Of a DNA stretch of 5,787 nt, positions 1-5,474 are shown piece by piece (position 1 is the first letter of the stretch; each line of letters opens with the position of its first letter). The notes under the pieces were generated by a model, which had not been told where the DNA came from, made no database searches, and saw only the letters and a program-made list of their open reading frames with translations. Source of the DNA: an uncultured Rhodovulum sp. (lineage in GTDB: Bacteria > Pseudomonadota > Alphaproteobacteria > Rhodobacterales > Rhodobacteraceae); assembly GCA_946221765.1 (NCBI GenBank), contig CAMIMK010000214.1, positions 1 to 5,787 of the forward strand, read 5' to 3'. The translations under genes and the position numbers were made by a program.

Positions 1-97
1 CAGGCGCTGGCAGGGATCTGCACGGCCGGTTGAGGCCCTGTCCGCGGGATCGTGTCGCAGCGGGGGGGCGGGCGGGCGTCCCGCCCCCTCCGCTGCG
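1..97. other. Window edge, no supported gene
   Basis: No start codon with a ribosome binding site is visible here on either strand. On the plus strand, reading from base 1 gives ten codons (QALAGICTAG) and then TGA at 31-33. This could be the last codons of a plus-strand gene that converges on betA, but ten codons are not evidence. There is no betB start on the minus strand directly after betA, so a tight betA-betB operon is not seen. The rest is the hairpin described separately. Confidence 0.2.
64..88. terminator. GC-rich hairpin downstream of betA
   Basis: GGGGGCGGG (64-72) and CCCGCCCCC (80-88) form a perfect 9-bp stem with a 7-base loop, 9 bases beyond the betA stop codon. There is no T-run on either side, so it is not a textbook intrinsic terminator. 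Very stable hairpins lacking a U-tract are common behind genes in GC-rich genomes and may stop RNA polymerase poorly or protect the mRNA end. It could serve betA and a convergent gene to the left, if one exists. Confidence 0.45.
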
Positions 98-1744
98 TCA
101 GCGGTCGCTCTCGCGCCAGCGCGGGTTGATCCAGGGGGCTGCGTTCACGGGCGCGAGCGGGGTGCGGCCGAGGATATGGTCGGCCGCCTTCTCGCCGGTC
201 ATGATCGAGGGCGCGTTCAGGTTGCCGTTGGTGACCTGCGGGAAGATCGAGCTGTCGGCGACCCGCAGGCCATCGACGCCGATCACCCGGCACTCCGGGT
301 CGACCACCGCCAGCGGATCGTCGCGCCGCCCGAGCCGGGCGGTGCCGCAGGGGTGATAGGCGCTCTCGGCGTGTTCGCGGATGAAGCTGTCGAGTTCGTC
401 GTCGGTCTGCAGCCCGGCGCCGGGCTGGATCTCGTCGCCCGCATAGGGGGCGAAGGCCGGCTGGCCGAAGATCTCGCGGGTCAGGCGGATGCAGTGGCGG
501 AAGTCGGCCCAGTCCTTGGCATGGGACATGTAGTTGAAGCGGATCGCCGGGGCCTCGGCCGGATCGGCGCTGCGCAGCCGGACGGTCCCGCGCGAGGGCG
601 AGCGCATCGGGCCGACATGGGCCTGGAAGCCGTGGCCCTTGACCGCCGACTTGCCGTCATAGCGCACGGCAAGCGGCAGGAAATGGAACTGGATGTCGGG
701 ATAGTCGACACCGGGCGCCGAGCGGACGAAGGCGGCGCTCTCGAACTGGTTCGAGGTGCCGAGCCCGGCCTTGGCCAGGAGCCACTGCGTGCCGATCCGC
801 GCCATCGCCGGGTAGTTGTACTGGCTGTAGAGCGTCACCGGCTTGAGGCTCTTCATCTGGATGTAGAGTTCCAGATGGTCCTGCAGGTTCGCGCCGACGC
901 CCTCGCGGTTGGCGACGACCTCGATGCCATGCTCGGCCAGATGGCCGGCCGGGCCGATGCCCGAGAGCATCAGCAGCTTCGGCGTGTTGATCGACGAGGC
1001 CGAGAGGATCACCTCGCGCCGGGCGGTGATGATCTCGCGGCTCTCGCCACGCCGGATCTCGACCCCGGTGGCGCGGCCCTCGGCGATGACCACCCGCTGC
1101 GCGAGGCCGTTCACCACCTGCACCTTGCCGCCGGCGAGCGCCGGGCGCAGGTAGGCATTGGCGGCGGACCAGCGCCGGCCCCGCCACACGGTCTGCTCCA
1201 TCGGGCCGAAGCCCTCCTGCTTCTGGCCGTTGTAGTCGTAGGTGAGCTCGAACCCCGCCTGCGCGCCGGCCTCGACGAAGCTGTGGTAGAGCGGGTTCCG
1301 CCGCGGGCCGCGGGTGACATGCAGCGGCCCGTCGCTGCCGCGCCAGTCGGAATGGCCGCCATGCCAGCTTTCCATCCGGCGGAAATAGGGCAGCACGTCG
1401 GCGCCGGACCAGCCGGTGGCGCCCATCCCGGCCCAGGTGTCGAAGTCGCGCGGGTGGCCGCGGACATAGACCATGCCGTTGATCGAGGACGAGCCGCCCA
1501 GCACCTTGCCGCGCGGGCAGACGAGGCGCCGGCCGCCGAGATGCGGCTCCGGCTCGGTCAGGAAGCCCCAGTCGTAGCGGCGCATGTTCATCGGATAGGA
1601 CAGGGCGGCCGGCATCTGGATGAACGGGCCCCAGTCGCTGCCGCCGAATTCGATGACGAGGACCGAATGCCCGGCCTCGCCCAGCCGATAGGCCAGGGCC
1701 GATCCTGCCGACCCCGACCCCACGATGACGTAATCCGCTTCCAT
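98..1744 (-). CDS. betA: Choline dehydrogenase, GMC oxidoreductase family
   Basis: The 548-residue product should be an FAD-dependent enzyme oxidising choline to betaine aldehyde, the first step to the osmoprotectant glycine betaine, probably at the inner membrane. The FAD-binding motif G9-S-G11-S-A-G14 starts the protein, with E32 at the end of the second beta strand. GMC signature 1 begins at GKVLGGSSSIN (79-89) and signature 2 spans about 250-264 (SINTPKLLMLSGIG). The active-site pair expected for this family is H464 (in HPCGTARLG) and N510 (in NLNAPS). The length matches typical BetA. I chose the ATG at 1744 because GGACGG lies 6 bases upstream and the protein then opens directly into the FAD fold. 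An ATG two codons earlier (1750) is possible. Neither betI nor betB is visible next to it. A related GMC alcohol dehydrogenase is the main alternative, but the BetA resemblance is strong over the whole length. Confidence 0.87.
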   Translation of the reverse strand: MEADYVIVGSGSAGSALAYRLGEAGHSVLVIEFGGSDWGPFIQMPAALSYPMNMRRYDWGFLTEPEPHLGGRRLVCPRGKVLGGSSSINGMVYVRGHPRDFDTWAGMGATGWSGADVLPYFRRMESWHGGHSDWRGSDGPLHVTRGPRRNPLYHSFVEAGAQAGFELTYDYNGQKQEGFGPMEQTVWRGRRWSAANAYLRPALAGGKVQVVNGLAQRVVIAEGRATGVEIRRGESREIITARREVILSASSINTPKLLMLSGIGPAGHLAEHGIEVVANREGVGANLQDHLELYIQMKSLKPVTLYSQYNYPAMARIGTQWLLAKAGLGTSNQFESAAFVRSAPGVDYPDIQFHFLPLAVRYDGKSAVKGHGFQAHVGPMRSPSRGTVRLRSADPAEAPAIRFNYMSHAKDWADFRHCIRLTREIFGQPAFAPYAGDEIQPGAGLQTDDELDSFIREHAESAYHPCGTARLGRRDDPLAVVDPECRVIGVDGLRVADSSIFPQVTNGNLNAPSIMTGEKAADHILGRTPLAPVNAAPWINPRWRESDR

Positions 1745-1832
1745 TGCCATCCGTCCATTCCCGCCGGCCGTGCCCGGCCGATCGTCAACCCGCCTCGGTG
1801 ATGAGGAGCTTCCGTCCCATGGCTCACGATAA

Positions 1833-1848
1833 TTGACTGGCAAGTCAA
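1833..1848. promoter_or_regulatory. 16-bp inverted repeat, possible operator
   Basis: TTGACT (1833-1838) and AGTCAA (1843-1848) are perfect inverted arms around GGCA, in an A/T-richer patch between the divergent betA and SLT-domain genes. It lies 88 bp before the betA start. Each arm reads TTGACT on its own strand, which resembles a -35 hexamer, so a bound dimer could block promoters in either direction. I cannot identify a convincing -10 on either strand. The TetR-family repressor BetI is the usual betA regulator and binds inverted repeats, which makes it one candidate, but the match to a BetI site is inference only. Confidence 0.45.
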
Positions 1849-1892
1849 CTCTCGCCGCGACCCCGTGGCGGCGGTCTGCGACCCTGCGCCTG

Positions 1893-1908
1893 CTAACGGG
1901 CTGGTAAC
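1893..1908 (+). promoter_or_regulatory. CtrA-like box upstream of the SLT-domain gene
   Basis: CTAA-CGGGCTG-GTAA at 1893-1907 matches the CtrA consensus TTAA-N7-TTAA with one mismatch in each half-site and the exact 7-base spacing; both halves continue with C. The box ends 52 bases before the TTG start. A TCTACT at 1918-1923 could be a weak -10, giving transcription from about 1930 and a short leader with the ribosome binding site at 1948. CtrA boxes overlapping the -35 region are typical of alphaproteobacterial flagellar promoters. The assignment is by consensus only. Confidence 0.4.
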
Positions 1909-1947
1909 GCGCCGCGTTCTACTGCTCGCCGCCGGGGACCGACCCCC

Positions 1948-1953
1948 GGGGAG
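1948..1953 (+). promoter_or_regulatory. Ribosome binding site fixing the TTG start
   Basis: GGGGAG lies 6 bases before TTG at 1960. This supports the rare start codon. The next in-frame ATG (codon 21) would remove the whole signal peptide and has no comparable site. Confidence 0.7.
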
Positions 1954-1959
1954 ACCGTC

Positions 1960-2928
1960 TTGACCCTGCGCCCCCTCCTCCTCGCCGCTGTCCTGCTGCT
2001 GCCGCATCCGGGGGCGGCGATGGATCCCGATCCGAATGCCGCGCTCTGCGAATCGGCGATCGCGGCCGGGGCGCGCCGGGCCGGGGTGCCGCCGCAGGTC
2101 CTCTACGCGATCGCGCTGACCGAGACCGGCCGGAAGTCCGGAGGCCGGGTGCGCCCCTACCCCTGGGCGATCAACCGCGAGGGCAAGGGCTACTGGTTCA
2201 AGACCCGCGAGGAGGCCCTCGCCTTCGGCCAGCAGAGCCTCGCCGAGGGGCGGCGGAGTTTCGATGTCGGCTGCGTGCAGATCAATTACCGCTGGCACGG
2301 CCATGCCTTCCCGAGCCTGGAGGCGATGTTCGACCCGGAATGGACGGCGACCTATGCCGGGCAGTTCCTGCGCAACCTCTACGAGGAGCGGGGCAGCTGG
2401 TCGGAGGCGGCCGGGGCCTATCACTCGCTGACCCCGGAACTGGCGCAGATCTACCGGACCCGCTTCGACCGGCTGCTGGCGAGCCTCGACGCCGGCATCC
2501 TCGACGGGGCCGAGACGCTCGTCGCGCGCGGACCCTATCGCGAGGACGCCACCCTGCCGGGCAGCAGCCGCGCGGCCCGGCGGATGGCCCGGATCGAGGC
2601 GGCCCGGGCGGCCGCGCAGAAATTCCGCGACCCCGATGCCGAACGCCCCGCGGTCGTGAACGGCTCGATCGCCGCGCTGGAATGGCAGCCGGCGGCGGGA
2701 ACGCTCCTGAACCACGGCACCCCGCTCCTGAGCCAGGGCCGGCCGCTCTTCGGCACGGAACCGGTGCGGCCGCTCTTCGGGCCGGGCTCCGAGGCGCCGC
2801 CCGTGCCGGAGCCGGGGGCGGGGATGGCGGCGGCGGACCTGGTGCCGCCGGGAGGCGACGCCGACGGCGGGCCGGAGCGTGGCCCGGGAGAGATCCTGCC
2901 GCTGGAGGCGGACGGGCATTTTCCCTGA
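1960..2928 (+). CDS. Secreted lytic transglycosylase-like (SLT domain) protein
   Basis: The 322-residue product is predicted to be exported and to cleave peptidoglycan. Residues 1-20 form a signal peptide (MTLR, a leucine-rich core, then PGAA before D22). Residues about 28-175 resemble the lysozyme-like SLT fold: ALTETG places the probable catalytic glutamate at E55, followed by WAIN (69-72), VGCVQINYRWH (103-113) and GAYHS (152-156). C30 and C105 could form a disulfide. The tail from about residue 180 is rich in Ala, Pro, Gly and Arg, looks disordered, and carries RPLFG twice (261-265, 270-274). The start is TTG with a good ribosome binding site. The gene lies upstream of flhA-fliR and has a similar CtrA-like box, so a role in opening the cell wall for the flagellar rod is plausible. 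A housekeeping or conjugation-type transglycosylase is the alternative. I give no gene symbol. Confidence 0.85.
   Translation: MTLRPLLLAAVLLLPHPGAAMDPDPNAALCESAIAAGARRAGVPPQVLYAIALTETGRKSGGRVRPYPWAINREGKGYWFKTREEALAFGQQSLAEGRRSFDVGCVQINYRWHGHAFPSLEAMFDPEWTATYAGQFLRNLYEERGSWSEAAGAYHSLTPELAQIYRTRFDRLLASLDAGILDGAETLVARGPYREDATLPGSSRAARRMARIEAARAAAQKFRDPDAERPAVVNGSIAALEWQPAAGTLLNHGTPLLSQGRPLFGTEPVRPLFGPGSEAPPVPEPGAGMAAADLVPPGGDADGGPERGPGEILPLEADGHFP
2740..2780 (+). repeat. 14-bp direct repeat within the SLT-domain gene tail
   Basis: CGGCCGCTCTTCGG occurs at 2740-2753 and again exactly at 2767-2780, 27 bases apart and in frame, encoding RPLFG twice. The upstream residues GTLL and GTPLL look like weaker versions. 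This suggests a short internal duplication in the low-complexity tail. Confidence 0.7.
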
Positions 2929-2938
2929 AGGCGGAGCC

Positions 2939-2958
2939 CCGCGCGTCGGCGCGCGCGG
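2939..2958 (+). terminator. GC hairpin after the SLT-domain gene
   Basis: CCGCGCG (2939-2945) pairs perfectly with CGCGCGG (2952-2958) around a 6-base loop, 10 bases after the stop codon. No T-run follows, so termination is only suggested by its position and stability. Confidence 0.35.
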
Positions 2959-2992
2959 CCTTGCCGGCGACGATGGCGCGTCCGGGTTCCCT

Positions 2993-3022
2993 GTCCTGCT
3001 TGGTCCTGCTTGGTCCTGCTTG
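2993..3022. repeat. Three exact tandem copies of a 10-bp unit
   Basis: GTCCTGCTTG is present three times without a mismatch (2993-3002, 3003-3012, 3013-3022). The period is close to one turn of B-DNA, so each copy would face the same side of the helix. It lies outside coding sequence, about 200 bp before the CtrA-like box of flhA. It may be a simple slippage-generated repeat or an array of protein sites. I do not recognise a known binding motif in it. Confidence 0.9.
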
Positions 3023-3223
3023 AGACGCGCGGGCCCGTGGGGCGGGTGCTCTCTTCCCGGGGCAACGCACCGACGGGAGGGCTGCTTGCCCCGCAGGTCG
3101 CGATCGGGTCCGGTCCGCGCTTCCGCACCACGCCGCCCGCGCGGCTTCCGGCGGATGGGGAGGGCCCGCGGGTGCAGGCCGGCGCGAGATCCCGACCGCC
3201 CGGGGGCGGGAGGCGGAGCCCCA

Positions 3224-3242
3224 TCAACCGGTTGGTAACCAT
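3224..3242 (+). promoter_or_regulatory. CtrA-like box upstream of the flhA unit
   Basis: TCAACC-N5-GTAACCAT matches the extended CtrA site TTAACC-N5-TTAACCAT with one mismatch in each half and exact N7 spacing between the core tetramers. Its core ends 47 bases before the small ORF start codon, a similar geometry to the box before the SLT-domain gene. A CTA at 3249-3251 could belong to a weak -10, putting the transcript start near 3260. CtrA is a known activator of flagellar genes in alphaproteobacteria. This is a consensus-based call. Confidence 0.5.
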
Positions 3243-3271
3243 GCCTGCCTAGGGATGGGGCGTTAACGATC

Positions 3272-3277
3272 AAGGAG
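3272..3277 (+). promoter_or_regulatory. Strong ribosome binding site of the small ORF
   Basis: AAGGAG ends 8 bases before GTG at 3286. It is one of the best Shine-Dalgarno matches in the window, yet it serves a frame different from flhA. Confidence 0.6.
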
Positions 3278-3285
3278 ATCCCGGC

Positions 3286-3384
3286 GTGGCGCCGCATTCG
3301 GCACTCGACTTCGCGCCGGCCCGGTGCCCGGTGCCGTTCCCGGTTTCATCCCCGTGCCGCGCGCCGGCGCCGCTGGAGGCGTGA
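3286..3384 (+). CDS. Possible 32-residue leader ORF upstream of flhA
   Basis: GTG at 3286 opens a frame of 32 codons ending with TGA at 3382-3384, 5 bases before the flhA ATG. The peptide begins MAPHSALDF and ends APAPLEA, with 9 prolines and 2 cysteines; I see no signal peptide, membrane segment or known family. The reasons to take it seriously are its AAGGAG at ideal spacing and its position as the first frame after the likely promoter. In addition, the flhA ribosome binding site (GGAGG, 3375-3379) is embedded in its last codons, as expected for translational coupling. It is not an N-terminal extension of FlhA, because the frames differ. It may instead be a chance ORF whose ribosome binding site is fortuitous. 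No function is assigned. Confidence 0.4.
   Translation: MAPHSALDFAPARCPVPFPVSSPCRAPAPLEA
3375..3379 (+). promoter_or_regulatory. Ribosome binding site of flhA
   Basis: GGAGG ends 10 bases before ATG at 3390, slightly long but workable. The in-frame GTG at 3381 is only 1 base away from it, and the more upstream GTG at 3324 has no such site, so ATG 3390 is the best start. Confidence 0.65.
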
Positions 3385-3389
3385 CGGCC

Positions 3390-5474
3390 ATGCCGAAGAT
3401 CAACCTCGCGACCCTGTACCAGCCGACCGTCCTGCTCGCGATGGCGCTGATGGCGATCATCGTGATGATGGTCCTGCCGATGCCGATCTGGATCCTCGAC
3501 CTCGGCCTCGCGGCCTCCTTCGCCATCGCGATCCTGATCTTCACCAACACGCTCTTCATCCAGCGGCCGCTCGACTTCTCGTCCTTCCCGACGATCCTGC
3601 TCGCGAGCCTCATGCTGCGGCTGTCGCTCAACGTCTCCTCGACCAAGCTCATCATCGGCCAGGGCCATACCGGGACCGGCGCCGCGGGCCATGTGATCGA
3701 GGGCTTCGCCATGTTCATCATGGGCGGGTCCGTGGCGCTCGGCCTCGTCATCTTCGGCGTGCTGCTGATCGTCAACTTCATCGTCATCACCAAGGGCGCG
3801 GGGCGCATGGCCGAGGTGGGGGCGCGCTTCGCCCTCGACGCCATGCCCGGCAAGCAGCTCGCCATCGACAGCGACATGGCGGCCGGCGCGATCAGCCATG
3901 CCGAGGCGCGCGAGCGGCGGCGGATCGAGCAGGAGGAGACGACCTTCTTCGGCTCGCTCGACGGCGCGTCGAAATTCGTCAAGGGCGACGCGATCGCCGG
4001 CCTGCTCATCACCATCCTGAACCTGGTGGTGGGCCTCGCGATGGGCGTGCTCGTCCACGGGATGCCGGTCTATGACGCCTTCGAGACCTATTCGATCCTG
4101 ACGGTCGGCGACGGCCTCGTCACCCAGATCCCGGCCGTCATCATCTCGATCGCCTCGGCGATGCTCCTGTCCAAGGGCGGCATGGCCGGCTCGACCGACA
4201 AGGCGCTGATCGCCCAGCTCGGCAACTATCCGACGGCGCTCGGCACCTGCGCGGCGCTGATGGCGCTGCTGGCGCTGGTGCCGGGCCTGCCCTTCATCCC
4301 CTTCGTCATCGGCGCGGGCCTGCTCGGCGCCGGGGCGTGGTATTCGCGCAAGGCCAAGATCGCCGCCGCCGAGAAGGCCAAGGCGGGCCCCGCGGCCGGG
4401 GCGGCGGACGCGCCGAAGAAGTCGCTGGGCGACCTGCTCGACATCGACGAGATCCACATGGAATTCGCGCCGAACCTGGTGCCGGTGGTGATGGATACCG
4501 CGACCGGGCTCGACGCGCGCATCGTCAACATGCGCAGCCACATCGCCTCGGAATACGGGCTAATCCTGCCGGAAATCCGCCTGACCGACAATCCGGGCCT
4601 GCCCGCCGGAACCTATGCGATCCGCATCCAGGGCGTCGAGGCGGCGCGAAGCACGGTCGAGACCGACCGGGTGCTGGTGCTCCTGCCCGACGAGACCGCC
4701 GAAGCGCCCGAGGGGCGCAGCGTGGCCGAGCCGGTCTACGGGGCCCCGGCGCGCTGGATCTCGCCCGACGACCAGGAGGAGGCGTCGCTCCTCGGTCTCG
4801 CGGTGGTGACGCCGACCGAGGTCGTGGCCACGCATCTGCTGGAAATCGTGAAGGCGAACTTCGGGCGGCTGTTCACCCGGCGGGCGCTGCGCAAGCTGCT
4901 CGACGAATTCACCACGCTGAGCGATCCGCGCCGGGCCGAGCTCAACCGGCGGATGCTCGACGAATTCGTGCCGGAGAAATTCCCGATCGACACCCTGCAG
5001 GCGGTCCTGCGGCTGCTGCTGGAGGAGCGGGTCTCGATCCGCAACCTCGCGATGATCTTCGAGGCGATCGGCGAGGTCTATTCGCCGCAGATCGCGCCCG
5101 AGGCGATCTGCGAGCATGTGCGCCACCGCCTCGGCTTCCAGCTGGTGGCGACGGTGCAGGAGCCGGACGGCGCGCTGCCGCTGGTGCAGCTCAACCCGAG
5201 CTGGGAGGAACTGTTCCAGCGGTTCCAGCTGCCCGAGGGGTCGGGGGTGGTCGACATCGCCCTGCCGCCGGCCGAGTTCAACCGTCTGGCGAATTCAGTC
5301 GCCGACCGCATCGCCCATGCCGGGGCGCAGGGCCGCTATCCGGCCGTCGTCACCTCGACCAAGCGCCGGCGGTTCATGCATACGGTCCTGTCGGCCAAGG
5401 GCATCCGCAACCCGGTCCTGTCCTTCGAGGAGATCGGCACCTCGGCCCGCCCTGCGGTGCTGGGGCTGGCATGA
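3390..5474 (+). CDS. flhA: Flagellar export apparatus protein FlhA
   Basis: The 694-residue product is the largest membrane protein of the flagellar type III export gate and couples proton motive force to export of rod, hook and filament subunits. The N-terminal half (to about residue 320) is hydrophobic with several membrane helices, including 12-30, 35-57, 106-133 and 201-222. The highly conserved FHIPEP-family core is present: RLSLNVSSTKLII (77-89), GAGRMAEVGARFALD (136-150) and FVKGDAIAG (196-204). R139, R146, D150 and D200 align with charged residues known to matter in Salmonella FlhA (R147, R154, D158, D208). An Ala/Lys linker (about 330-355) leads to the cytoplasmic ring domain, with EERVSIRNLAMIFEAIGEV and the closing VLSFEEI motif near the C-terminus. 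The length is normal and the gene intact. It overlaps fliR by ATGA, so the two are co-transcribed and probably translationally coupled. Confidence 0.97.
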   Translation: MPKINLATLYQPTVLLAMALMAIIVMMVLPMPIWILDLGLAASFAIAILIFTNTLFIQRPLDFSSFPTILLASLMLRLSLNVSSTKLIIGQGHTGTGAAGHVIEGFAMFIMGGSVALGLVIFGVLLIVNFIVITKGAGRMAEVGARFALDAMPGKQLAIDSDMAAGAISHAEARERRRIEQEETTFFGSLDGASKFVKGDAIAGLLITILNLVVGLAMGVLVHGMPVYDAFETYSILTVGDGLVTQIPAVIISIASAMLLSKGGMAGSTDKALIAQLGNYPTALGTCAALMALLALVPGLPFIPFVIGAGLLGAGAWYSRKAKIAAAEKAKAGPAAGAADAPKKSLGDLLDIDEIHMEFAPNLVPVVMDTATGLDARIVNMRSHIASEYGLILPEIRLTDNPGLPAGTYAIRIQGVEAARSTVETDRVLVLLPDETAEAPEGRSVAEPVYGAPARWISPDDQEEASLLGLAVVTPTEVVATHLLEIVKANFGRLFTRRALRKLLDEFTTLSDPRRAELNRRMLDEFVPEKFPIDTLQAVLRLLLEERVSIRNLAMIFEAIGEVYSPQIAPEAICEHVRHRLGFQLVATVQEPDGALPLVQLNPSWEELFQRFQLPEGSGVVDIALPPAEFNRLANSVADRIAHAGAQGRYPAVVTSTKRRRFMHTVLSAKGIRNPVLSFEEIGTSARPAVLGLA

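Larger units (their letters stand above)
2929..3285. other. 357-bp intergenic region before the flhA unit
   Basis: No protein-coding gene is convincing here. A plus-strand frame of 80 codons from 3010 has no ribosome binding site and a composition dominated by Gly, Pro and Arg. The region holds, in order, a GC hairpin at 2939-2958, a triple 10-bp tandem repeat at 2993-3022, a small inverted repeat (CCGCC at 3196-3200 with GGCGG at 3205-3209), a CtrA-like box at 3224-3242, and an 8-bp palindrome CGTTAACG at 3261-3268 just before the small ORF's ribosome binding site. The stretch 3023-3190 shows nothing I can name. Confidence 0.6.

Noticed and set aside
176..1801. Plus-strand open frame of 541 codons antisense to betA
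   Set aside because: It mirrors betA over nearly its whole length, has no recognisable domain, is dominated by Ala, Arg, Gly and Asp, and is explained by GC-rich third positions removing stops on the opposite strand.
1785..1820. 11-codon minus-strand ORF (MGRKLLITEAG) upstream of betA
   Set aside because: No ribosome binding site is seen and it ends 40 bases before betA; an ORF this short is expected by chance.
1745..1843. Upstream TTG start giving betA 33 extra residues
   Set aside because: The extension is non-conserved in character, begins inside the inverted repeat, and has no good ribosome binding site; the FAD motif normally lies at the very N-terminus.
1833..1848. FNR/Anr box
   Set aside because: The FNR consensus is TTGAT-N4-ATCAA (14 bp); here the TTGAC and GTCAA arms are 6 bases apart, two too many, with mismatches at the fifth position of each arm.
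2293..2306. Sigma-54-like TGGCAC...GC element
   Set aside because: The GG-to-GC spacing is 9 instead of 10, the TTGC part is imperfect, and it lies inside the SLT-domain coding sequence far from any start.
1588..3297. Minus-strand open frame of 569 codons across the intergenic region and the SLT-domain gene
   Set aside because: It overlaps betA's start in another frame and two non-coding regions, with no motif and a Pro/Arg/Gly-rich product.
3324..3389. GTG start extending FlhA by 22 residues
   Set aside because: No ribosome binding site precedes 3324 and the extension is Pro/Gly/Ala-rich, unlike FlhA N-termini; ATG 3390 with GGAGG fits the family length.
3270..4541. Minus-strand open frame of 423 codons antisense to flhA
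   Set aside because: The composition is extreme in His, Arg, Asp and Glu, as expected from the reverse complement of a GC-rich membrane-protein gene; flhA is unambiguous on the other strand.
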